A DNA stretch of 15,106 nucleotides from an uncultured Collinsella sp. Its GTDB lineage: Bacteria; Actinomycetota; Coriobacteriia; Coriobacteriales; Coriobacteriaceae. The translations under genes and the position numbers were made by a program. The stretch lies in the NCBI GenBank assembly GCA_902463875.1, contig CABQHR010000024.1, forward strand, positions 1-15,106. The letters run 5' to 3'. The notes beneath the pieces are model-generated. The model did not search any database. It was not told where the DNA came from and was given only the letters and a program-made list of their open reading frames with translations. The first letter of the stretch is position 1, and each line of letters opens with the position of its first letter. Shown one piece after another: positions 8,027 through 15,106 of the stretch.

Positions 8027-11000
8027 ATGGACAACACGATCATTCGCGACCTCTTTGCAAAAGACATCAACCGCTCCATCAACGGCGTGGTCAAGGTCCA
8101 GGATTCAAAAGATGGGTCCATCCGCCAGGAGCTTGACGAGTACGTGGTGACGCGCGAGTTGCAGAGGCACTTTGCCACGTTCTTCAAGGCCTACGGCGAT
8201 GCCATCGATGCGCGCACCGACAAGATCGGCGTGTGGATCAGTGGTTTCTTCGGTTCCGGTAAATCGCACTTCCTCAAGATGCTGAGCTACCTGCTCGAGA
8301 ATCGCCAGGTCGGCGGCAAGAGCGCCATCCGCTACTTTGACGGCAAAATCGTCGACCCCATGGTCGCGGCTGCCATGGAGCGCGCGTGCTCGGTGCCCAC
8401 GCAGGCCATCCTCTTTAACATCGATAGCAAGGCGGGCCAGTGGAAGCAGGGTGATACGGCTCCCACGGCGCTGCTTCGCGGCTTTGAGCGCATGTTCTAC
8501 GAGGCGCGCGGCTTCTACGGCGAGGACCTCAAGCTCGCAAAGCTCGAGGACTACATCGATTCCCTGGGCAAGACCCAGGAGTTCCGCGATGCCTTTGAGC
8601 GCATCAACGGCGAGTCCTGGCTCCAGACTCGCGATACCTACAGCTACTTTGAGGATGACGTCGTCGAGGTGCTGCAGAGCGTGCTCGGCATGAGCGAAAA
8701 GGCCGCATGGAACTGGCTCGAGGGTTCTGAGGACGAGGTTTTGGCCCCTGATGTCTTTGCCAAAAAGGTCAAGGACTACGTGGACGCTCAGGCAGCGGCT
8801 CACGGCGGCAACTTCCGTTTGCTCTTTATGGTCGACGAGGTGGGTCAGTTTATTACAAACGACCAGGACCCAAGCCTTATGCTGAGCCTTCAGACCATCG
8901 TCGAGGAGCTGGGTGCCGCCTGCGGTGGCCGCGTGTGGGTGATGGTCACGAGCCAGGAGGCCATCGACAACCTGAGCCTGCCCGTGGGCAACGACTTTTC
9001 AAAGATCCAGGGCCGCTTCAATACCCGCCTTTCGCTCTCCAGCTCCAGCGTGGACGAGGTTATCCAGCGCCGTGTGCTCGAGAAGACCGCGCCGGTTGCC
9101 GATATGCTTGCACGGGTCTACGAGCAAGACGCCGCCGTGCTCAAAAACAACTTTACCTTTGAGGGTGGCTCGCGCTCCGACCTTGCCGGCTACGCCAACT
9201 CCAAGGATTTTGTGGCTAGCTACCCGTTTGTGGGCTACCAGTTTAAGCTCCTGCCCGACGTCATGACCGAGGTGCGCAAGCACGGTGTCAAGGCCAAGCA
9301 CATGTCAACGGGCGAGCGCTCCATGCTGAGCGCGTTCCAGGAGAGCGCTCAGGCCATCCAGCATGACCGGGCCGGTGCGCTTGTGCCGTTCTGGCGCTTC
9401 TTCGATACCATCTCCAAGGACCTGGAGCACGGCATCAACCAGGTGGTCGACCGCGCGGTCCGCGCGGCCGAGGACGCAAAGGGCCTTGAACCCTACGACG
9501 TTCAGGTGCTCAAGCTCCTGTACTTGATCCGCTACATCGGCTACGTTAAGGCCACGGTCGAGAACATCTCCATCTTCATGATCGACGGCCTCGACGTGGA
9601 CATGCGCGCCCTCAAGGACCGCGTCAAGGAGTCCCTTGCCCGCCTGGAGCGCGAGAACTACGTGGCACGCCAGGGCGATACTTATAGCTTCCTCACCGAC
9701 GAGGAGCAGGAGATAGCGCAGGAGATCGCACGCACCCCGATCGATAACGCGCAGGTGATCGAGTCTATCAAAAAGCGCCTGTTCGACAGCATCTATACCG
9801 CGCGCAAACTCAACCGTGGGGCCAATGACTTCCCGTTTGACCGCTATGTGGACGGCTCAATCCACGGTACCAGCATGGGCGGCATGGAGCTTTGCGTGGC
9901 GACTATGGCGAGCGACCTGGGCCGTGCGGACGATACCGAGCTGGCCTTGGCTTCTTCGGGCAAGGCCATCGTGGCCTTGAGCGACGAGGCGGATTATTGG
10001 GAGACGCTCGTCAACGCCGCCAAGATCCGCAAGTACGCCAAGACGCGAAATCTCCAGGAGCTTCAGCCAAGTACGCGCCAGATCGTCGAGTCCAAGATGC
10101 GCGAGGCGGCCTATAACGAGAAAGAGGCCGATGCCCTTTTGAGCGAGGCCGTGCTCCATGCGCGATGCGCCGTCAACGGGCGCATGATTGAGGTTCGCGC
10201 GGCCAAACCTGCCCAGGTCTTCGAGCAGGTGCTGGCGCAGCTGTGCGATGTGGTCTTTGAAAAGGCCGACTATATCGGCTCGCCGGTCATGAGCGATTCC
10301 GATATCCGCTCCACTCTGGCGGGCAACGTTCAAGCGGGGCTCGCTGGCATGGACGCGGGTAACACGCGTGCGCTCAAGGAGGTCGAGGACTACCTCAAAG
10401 TTCAGCACCAGCGCCACCTGGATACCGCTATGGGCGATATCCAGCGCCAGTACCAGCAAAGGCCCTTTGGCTGGCGCGAGGTCGACATTGCAAATGTGGT
10501 GGCGCAGCTTGTGGTAGAGCAGCGCGCGCAGGTGCTGTTTGGCGGTCAGACGGTTCAAGCTAACGACAGCCGCATGGTGGCACTCCTGCGCAAGGATGCC
10601 GATAAGGCCCAGGTGCGCTTGCGCATGCGCATGAGCGACCGGTTGCTACGCGCCGCGGGCGAACTCATGTGTGACCTGTTTGATCTCAAGACCGTGCCCT
10701 CCAACGAGGATAAGCTCGTGGCCGAGCTCAAAGAGCGCCTTGAGGGCTTGCGCGAGGCGTGCCTCGCCATAGCACGCGACTACTACACGGGCATCAAGCC
10801 GGCCTACCCGTATCCCGGTGAGGACGAGTGCGAGAAGATGCGCTCGGAGGTGGCCGACGTCCTTAAGGACCAGAACGAGGCCGAGGCGTTCTTGACCGCG
10901 TTCACCAAGCATGAGGAGCGCTTGCTCGATGCCAAGGAAGACTTTGACAAGGTGGTTGAGTTCTTCGAGTCCAATCAACGAACAGCGTTTGACCACGCCA

Positions 11001-11689
11001 GGGATTTCTTGAACCGCACCGAGGGTATCGAGTATGCCTCCGATGACATTCCCAGCGCGGTGGAGAACGTGGCAAAGGTGCGCGAGATCCTCAAAGATCC
11101 CAAGCCCTACGGCCGTATTAAAGACCTGCAGCCGCTTATGGATCCCGTCGAGGATGACATGAAAAAGCTGCTGGGCATCCGCCGCAATGAGTTTTTGTGT
11201 CGCATCGAGAGCGATCTGCAAGACCTGCGGGCGCAGGCCGAGAGTCAAAAGGGCTTTGTCAATCAGGCCAAGGATGCCATAGCAGACGCCGGCACCAAAT
11301 ACGAGTCGTTCAAAAACCGTGCCCACAGCGCTCAAAGTCTCAACGAACTGAGCGTTGTTGCAACTAACTGGGGCGACTGGCTCAGTGTGGCGGCCAACGA
11401 GATGTACGACGCTGTGGATGAGGCCCGCGTGCGTATGGACAACGAGCGCCGCACCACCGAGGTCATGAGTACGGGTGAGGTGGTCAAGAAGGTCTCCAAC
11501 AAGGGCGCCGCATCGTCTGCTCCCGTGCCCGCGCCCAAGCCCCAGCGCAAGATCAAGACTGTGCGCCGCGCCGATCTGGTCAAGCCGAGTCGTCTCTTGT
11601 CCGTAGAGGACGTGGAGCGCTACGTGGACGACCTGCGCTCCCGCCTTATGCAGGCGCTCGCTGCAAACGACGAGATCCGTATCAACTAA
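8027..11689 (+). CDS. brxC: BREX ATPase BrxC
   Basis: A 1220-residue large P-loop ATPase, the motor-like subunit of type 1 BREX, thought to act with PglX and PglZ in host methylation and phage exclusion. Walker A is GFFGSGKSH (73-81). Walker B is LLFMVDEVGQF with D270 and E271. A following VMVTSQEAIDNL strand looks like the next core element of an AAA+-type fold. The middle has an APVADMLARVYEQD helical region and a winged-helix-like segment. The C-terminal third (roughly 900-1140) is rich in charged helices and likely coiled coil, ending in a basic linker (SSAPVPAPKPQRKIKTVRR) and a short helical tail. Length fits the family (about 1200). ATG 8027 has AAAGGAG at 6 nt. A terminator-like hairpin follows before pglX. 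Confidence 0.93.
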   Translation: MDNTIIRDLFAKDINRSINGVVKVQDSKDGSIRQELDEYVVTRELQRHFATFFKAYGDAIDARTDKIGVWISGFFGSGKSHFLKMLSYLLENRQVGGKSAIRYFDGKIVDPMVAAAMERACSVPTQAILFNIDSKAGQWKQGDTAPTALLRGFERMFYEARGFYGEDLKLAKLEDYIDSLGKTQEFRDAFERINGESWLQTRDTYSYFEDDVVEVLQSVLGMSEKAAWNWLEGSEDEVLAPDVFAKKVKDYVDAQAAAHGGNFRLLFMVDEVGQFITNDQDPSLMLSLQTIVEELGAACGGRVWVMVTSQEAIDNLSLPVGNDFSKIQGRFNTRLSLSSSSVDEVIQRRVLEKTAPVADMLARVYEQDAAVLKNNFTFEGGSRSDLAGYANSKDFVASYPFVGYQFKLLPDVMTEVRKHGVKAKHMSTGERSMLSAFQESAQAIQHDRAGALVPFWRFFDTISKDLEHGINQVVDRAVRAAEDAKGLEPYDVQVLKLLYLIRYIGYVKATVENISIFMIDGLDVDMRALKDRVKESLARLERENYVARQGDTYSFLTDEEQEIAQEIARTPIDNAQVIESIKKRLFDSIYTARKLNRGANDFPFDRYVDGSIHGTSMGGMELCVATMASDLGRADDTELALASSGKAIVALSDEADYWETLVNAAKIRKYAKTRNLQELQPSTRQIVESKMREAAYNEKEADALLSEAVLHARCAVNGRMIEVRAAKPAQVFEQVLAQLCDVVFEKADYIGSPVMSDSDIRSTLAGNVQAGLAGMDAGNTRALKEVEDYLKVQHQRHLDTAMGDIQRQYQQRPFGWREVDIANVVAQLVVEQRAQVLFGGQTVQANDSRMVALLRKDADKAQVRLRMRMSDRLLRAAGELMCDLFDLKTVPSNEDKLVAELKERLEGLREACLAIARDYYTGIKPAYPYPGEDECEKMRSEVADVLKDQNEAEAFLTAFTKHEERLLDAKEDFDKVVEFFESNQRTAFDHARDFLNRTEGIEYASDDIPSAVENVAKVREILKDPKPYGRIKDLQPLMDPVEDDMKKLLGIRRNEFLCRIESDLQDLRAQAESQKGFVNQAKDAIADAGTKYESFKNRAHSAQSLNELSVVATNWGDWLSVAANEMYDAVDEARVRMDNERRTTEVMSTGEVVKKVSNKGAASSAPVPAPKPQRKIKTVRRADLVKPSRLLSVEDVERYVDDLRSRLMQALAANDEIRIN

Positions 11690-11697
11690 CCCGCGGA

Positions 11698-11727
11698 GCC
11701 ACCGGTGCCAAAGCGCGCACCGGTGGC
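11698..11727 (+). terminator. Terminator-like hairpin between brxC and pglX
   Basis: A perfect 11-bp stem, GCCACCGGTGC (11698-11708) with GCACCGGTGGC (11717-11727), and an 8-nt loop, 9 bp after the brxC stop. It is followed by TTATGGCGTTT, a weak U tract. It probably gives partial termination or RNA processing, lowering pglX output relative to brxA-C. Full termination is unlikely because no separate promoter is evident in the 28 bp before pglX. Confidence 0.5.
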
Positions 11728-11755
11728 TTATGGCGTTTAGAAAGGCTCATCAACC

Positions 11756-14248
11756 ATGAACGATTCTGCTCTTAAGAGCTTCTGCACCTGGGCCCGTACG
11801 GAGCTCATCAAAGGCGTGGAGGCGCAGATGGTGCGCTACGGTATCACCGAACCTGCACCCGCGCCCGTTGGGTCCGAGACCGTCAACGGCCTGCCCCTAA
11901 GTCCGGCTGAGATTGAGCAGCGCGACGAACTGCTGCGCATGCAGGCAGAGGTGGGTCACGAGGCGCTGCGCGACCGTGCGGCCTACACCTGGTTCAACCG
12001 CATCGTGGCCATTCGCTTCATGGATGCACGCGGATGGCTTCCCAGCCGCATGCGCATGCTAAGTCGTGCGGACGGCAGCCATGGCAGCGAGGCCGTGGAG
12101 AACGCACTGGATGTGGAGATAACGACGGCCGATACCGATCGCATAGCCGAGCTCAAGATGGCGGGCTTGGATGAACCGTTGTGGGGCTACCTGTTTGTGG
12201 CTCAGTGTGAGGAGCTCGCCGATTGCCTGCCGGGCGTCTTTGAGCGCGTGGGCGGAGCCATGGAGCTGCTGTTGCCCCAAGGCCTCATGATGGCCGACAG
12301 TGTGGTGGGCAAACTCAATGCCGTCCTCACTGACGAGGACTGGCGCGAGGGCGTGACCGTTCTGGGCTGGATGTATCAGTACTACAATGCCGACGTTAAA
12401 GACGAGTTCTTCAAGTCCAAGCGCAAGGCAGCGGCGGCGGACATCGCACCCGCCACTCAGCTTTTCACCCCCGAGTGGATCGTGCGCTACATGGTCGAGA
12501 ACTCGCTCGGCCGTCTGTGGATGCTCAACAATCCGGGGAGTTCACTACGCGAGCGCATGGAGTATTACATTGAGCCCGATGCTGAGCACGAGGACTTCAT
12601 CCGCATCTCGAGCCCTGAGGAGATAACCCTCTGCGACCCTGCATGCGGCTCGGGCCATATCCTGGTTTATGCGTTTGAACTGCTCTTCCATATGTACGAG
12701 GAGCGCGGCTATCGTGAGCGCGAGATTCCCGAGCTTATTCTTACTAAAAACCTTGCGGGCATGGAAATCGATTCCCGCGCGGCGCAGATCGCGGAGCTGG
12801 CGCTTGCCATGTGCGCCCGCGAGCACGACCGTCGCTTCTTTAGGCGTGGCGTTCGCGCCGACGTTACCGTGCTCTCGAGCATCCCGCTAGGGGAGGACGA
12901 GCTGCCGGGCAACAAGAAGCTCGCCGAGGAGCTGAGTCATTTGGGCGAGATCGGCTCGCTGCTCAATCCTTCAGAGGACGAGATCGACGAGCTCAAGGCT
13001 GCCGCCGCGAGTTGTTCCGATGACCTTTTTGCCGCTACGGCCAAAACTAAGCTCGAAAGCGCTGCCGCCATCTGCGAGAAGCTGTCCCGTCGTTTTACCT
13101 GCACCGTGGCGAATCCTCCGTATATGGGCAGCAGCAGCTTTAACCCCTTCATGAGCAAATGGGTCAAGAAGAACTACCCCGACGTGAAGAGTGACCTGTG
13201 CACGTGCTTCATCGAGCGTGGGTTCAGCCTTACCAGGGACCGCGGCTACGCGGCTATGGTCACCATGCAGAGCTGGATGTTCCTGGGCAGCTTCGAGAAG
13301 ATGCGCTCCTCGCTTATCGGCGGCAAGACGATCGTCTCAATGGCGCACCTCGGCCCCCGCTCATTCGACGCCATCGGCGGCGAGGTCGTCAATGTGACCG
13401 CCGACGTCATCTACAACGGCAGCGCGGCATTCGAGGGTGCCTACGTGCGCCTCGTCGACATCAGCGGCAGCGAGGCGAAGCGCCTCAAGCTGCTCGAGGC
13501 GATCCGAAATCCCGACTGCGGCTGGTTCTACCGTCGCGACGCCGAGACCTTCAAACAGATCCCCGGCACCCCCATAGCCTACTGGGCTAGCGACGCGCTT
13601 CTGGATGCGTTTGGAAACGCAAAGCAACTCAGTGAGTACGGAAAACCGCGTCAAGGGCTTGCTACTGGTGAAAACGCTCGTTTCGTTCGCGAGTGGTGGG
13701 AAGTTGATGGTTGTAAGAGCATCTACTCCTGTGGGTCTATTCAAGAGTCGATTGAAAGCGCTTGTAAATGGTTCCCCTACAACAAGGGAGGCGATTTCCG
13801 TAAATGGTACGGTAATAATGAATGCGTTATCAATTGGGAGAGCAATGGCCACCTAGTTCGAGAGTTCGCGGGTTCGGTGATTCGAAATCCCGACTGTTTT
13901 TTTATGCCTTCGATTACATGGTCAAAAATCTCGAGCGGGTCTATTGCGTTTCGCTTTAAGCCTGCTGGCCATATGTTTGACGTGGCGGGTACGAGCGTTT
14001 TTAGCGACCAGAAATCACTCAAGTATCTCCAGGGAGCTTGTAACAGCTCTGTGATCATGCGCGTTGCAAGCATGCTCTCGCCGACTCTAAATTTCGAGGT
14101 TGGGCAAATCGCAACCTACCCGATCATCCAGAACGACGAGCATGAGCCGTTGGTCAACGACATGGTCGACTCGTGTCGCGAACTATCAAAAACCGACTGG
14201 GACTCGTTTGAAATCTCCTGGGATTTCATACGGCACCCATTGGTCTGA
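11756..14248 (+). CDS. pglX: BREX methyltransferase PglX, N-terminal part (split gene)
   Basis: An 830-residue N6-adenine DNA methyltransferase that marks host DNA in type 1 BREX. The N-terminus has the PglX pattern WARTELIKGVEAQMVRYGI and YTWFNRIVAIRFMDARGWLP; ATQLFTPEWIVRYMVENSLG precedes the catalytic core. SAM motif I is DPACGSGH (D294 on) and catalytic motif IV is NPPYMGSS (N453 on). IPGTPIAYWASD begins the target-recognition region, which ends CRELSKTDWDSFEISWDF. Intact family members are about 1150-1200 residues; this one stops 7 residues after SWDF, at RHPLV. A matching C-terminal part restarts at 14968. From about 13600 the GC content drops (about 68% at 13441-13500, 48% at 13681-13740), so the recognition region looks recently exchanged. 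ATG 11756 has GAAAGG about 10 nt upstream. Confidence 0.9.
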   Translation: MNDSALKSFCTWARTELIKGVEAQMVRYGITEPAPAPVGSETVNGLPLSPAEIEQRDELLRMQAEVGHEALRDRAAYTWFNRIVAIRFMDARGWLPSRMRMLSRADGSHGSEAVENALDVEITTADTDRIAELKMAGLDEPLWGYLFVAQCEELADCLPGVFERVGGAMELLLPQGLMMADSVVGKLNAVLTDEDWREGVTVLGWMYQYYNADVKDEFFKSKRKAAAADIAPATQLFTPEWIVRYMVENSLGRLWMLNNPGSSLRERMEYYIEPDAEHEDFIRISSPEEITLCDPACGSGHILVYAFELLFHMYEERGYREREIPELILTKNLAGMEIDSRAAQIAELALAMCAREHDRRFFRRGVRADVTVLSSIPLGEDELPGNKKLAEELSHLGEIGSLLNPSEDEIDELKAAAASCSDDLFAATAKTKLESAAAICEKLSRRFTCTVANPPYMGSSSFNPFMSKWVKKNYPDVKSDLCTCFIERGFSLTRDRGYAAMVTMQSWMFLGSFEKMRSSLIGGKTIVSMAHLGPRSFDAIGGEVVNVTADVIYNGSAAFEGAYVRLVDISGSEAKRLKLLEAIRNPDCGWFYRRDAETFKQIPGTPIAYWASDALLDAFGNAKQLSEYGKPRQGLATGENARFVREWWEVDGCKSIYSCGSIQESIESACKWFPYNKGGDFRKWYGNNECVINWESNGHLVREFAGSVIRNPDCFFMPSITWSKISSGSIAFRFKPAGHMFDVAGTSVFSDQKSLKYLQGACNSSVIMRVASMLSPTLNFEVGQIATYPIIQNDEHEPLVNDMVDSCRELSKTDWDSFEISWDFIRHPLV

Positions 14249-14985
14249 TGCCTTATGGGTGGAAAGAAAATCAAAGCGTTAACGTCGTGTGGCAGGTCGG
14301 GTTGGGTTAATTCGCGCACGGAGAATAAGGAACGCACTTTATTCTTATTCAATAACTTACTTACGGGCTGTCCGGTGCCAAAAGCATCGGCTGTTAGAAA
14401 ACATTTGCCTGCTTTGGACAGTATTGACAATTCGCTTGCTTTGAACTGCATCCAATCGCTATTTGCTGATTTGGATGGGAATCGTTTCTATGTGAACTAT
14501 GAGTTAAGAGGGGTCGCAAAGCATCTAATTAGCAACGGGCTCGCTGACGGCGGCATTCCTAGCTCAAATAATGAGTTCCTAGCTTTCACTAAAACGCCGA
14601 TCGGAATGCTGAAAGATGGGTACGGTCTATTTCCCGATAAGGATAAAAAGGCAATAACCATTTCGGATGCCAAACCTTACGACGCCATTCTTACCCTTGA
14701 TGGTTTGTACAGACATTTGCGCAATTCCATTGCTCATGGTCAGTTTGCTGAGGTTAAACGAAAGTCTGCGAGTAACGGTAAACGACAGCCTTTTCTCTAT
14801 TTCCAGGACACTAATGCGAAAGGTCAGATTTCCGCCCGCATGTTCCTGTCGTATGAACGCGTCAAGTTGATTGGTGAATTACCGAAATAGCTAATGGCTT
14901 GAAGCACGGGGGAATTGGTCGTTTGACTGCCTTGTAAATTTAGTTCAAGTGTGTTTGGAGATTGTCCATGTCAATCTTACTTTCT
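13600..14985 (+). other. Lower-GC block: recognition region plus HEPN gene
   Basis: Hand counts in 60-bp samples give about 68% GC at 13441-13500, 48% at 13681-13740, 47% at 13921-13980, 43% at 14401-14460, then 58% at 15001-15060. The block starts in the middle of pglX and ends at the start of the C-terminal pglX gene. No transposase or integrase gene is in it. The likely cause is homologous recombination into conserved pglX flanks. Boundaries are approximate. Confidence 0.55.
14255..14890 (+). CDS. HEPN-like protein inserted between pglX halves
   Basis: A 211-residue protein of unassigned family. GLYRHLRNSIAHGQF (150-164) contains R156-N-S-I-A-H161, the R-x4-H signature with a polar residue after Arg that is typical of catalytic HEPN domains. 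Many of these are RNases in toxin-antitoxin and abortive-infection systems. Helices occupy 24-70 (LFLFNNLLTG, LALNCIQSLFADL). The tail PFLYFQDTNAKGQISARMFLSYERVKLI looks like strands plus a helix. No Cas, Abi or kinase domain is visible. It starts 6 bp after the pglX-N stop without a recognisable ribosome site, so translation probably depends on ribosomes ending at pglX-N. GC is about 43%, far below brxA-C. By position it resembles PrrC, the anticodon nuclease carried inside a type I restriction operon; that is analogy, not homology. Confidence 0.65.
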   Translation: MGGKKIKALTSCGRSGWVNSRTENKERTLFLFNNLLTGCPVPKASAVRKHLPALDSIDNSLALNCIQSLFADLDGNRFYVNYELRGVAKHLISNGLADGGIPSSNNEFLAFTKTPIGMLKDGYGLFPDKDKKAITISDAKPYDAILTLDGLYRHLRNSIAHGQFAEVKRKSASNGKRQPFLYFQDTNAKGQISARMFLSYERVKLIGELPK

Positions 14986-15106
14986 GATAAATACGAGGCT
15001 CGCAAGGCCGAGGTCAATGCTCGCTTTGAGCAGCTTCGCGCTAACGAAGAGGAGCTCAACCGAATCTTTGCCAAGATCTACAACATGGAGGGCGAGGTGC
15101 CCATCG
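14968..15106 (+). CDS. pglX: PglX C-terminal part as separate gene (partial)
   Basis: The first 46 codons of a gene that runs off the window. After MSILLSDKYEARKAEVNARF comes EQLRANEEELNRIFAKIYNM. I recognise the NEEELNRIF-IY block as the segment that follows the target-recognition region in full-length PglX proteins. So this is the missing C-terminal portion, now with its own start. TTGGAG lies 7 nt before ATG 14968, a good ribosome site. The frame is closed by TAG at 14941 just upstream and differs from the pglX-N frame, so this is not simple readthrough. The rest, and pglZ and brxL, should lie to the right. Confidence 0.75.
   Translation, partial: MSILLSDKYEARKAEVNARFEQLRANEEELNRIFAKIYNMEGEVPI

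Noticed and set aside
14230..14270. Stop at the end of pglX-N as a simple sequencing error
   Set aside because: A 720-bp stretch containing a full HEPN-like gene separates the two halves, and the second half has its own start and ribosome site in another frame.
14239..14920. ATTGGTC repeated at 14239-14245 and 14914-14920 as a target-site duplication around the HEPN gene
   Set aside because: Seven bases can recur by chance, and removing one copy plus the insert leads straight to a TGA instead of rejoining the pglX halves.

Overview
The window looks like a piece of a high-GC Gram-positive gut genome, most likely Collinsella or a close relative in the Coriobacteriia. The grounds are GC-rich codon usage, strong AGGAG-type ribosome sites, and a broken member of a nuclease-like protein family that I recall as abundant in Coriobacteriia. 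This is a family-level judgement from memory, not a database match.

The left part (1-6300) is mostly chromosomal housekeeping on the minus strand. A bidirectional-looking hairpin terminator (26-51) is followed by a shortened DUF1015-type protein (95-784) and an M20 metallo-deacylase/peptidase (825-2045), probably one operon read leftwards from a promoter with an overlapping dyad at 2057-2085. A plus-strand AbiEi/DUF559-like PD-(D/E)XK protein (2200-3248) is broken by a one-base frameshift near 2637. Next come a long imperfect inverted repeat of 2 x 49 bp (3321-3511), a strong terminator (3526-3560), and the serine biosynthesis operon serC-serA (5958 down to 3598). A 57-residue orphan antitoxin-like protein (6089-6262) lies just upstream of serC.

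The right part (about 6440-15106) is the start of a type 1 BREX phage-defence operon on the plus strand: brxA (DUF1819), brxB (DUF1788), brxC (large ATPase) and pglX (adenine methyltransferase). The upstream region carries two related TTTGACAC boxes, a TGGTAA/TTACCA dyad and a 9-bp GC-rich hairpin. A run of ten Gs runs into the GTG start of brxA. A terminator-like hairpin sits between brxC and pglX.

The main finding is the state of pglX. Its first gene stops at 14248, straight after the target-recognition region. A separate gene for a HEPN-like protein with an intact RNSIAH motif (14255-14890) follows. A new reading frame with its own ribosome site (14968 onward) then begins with what I recognise as the PglX C-terminal region (NEEELNRIF). 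PglX is therefore split in two around a candidate RNase toxin. The recognition region, the split and the HEPN gene share one lower-GC block (about 13600-14980) inside an otherwise GC-rich operon, which suggests they arrived together by recombination. The expected downstream genes (rest of pglX, pglZ, brxL) lie beyond the window.
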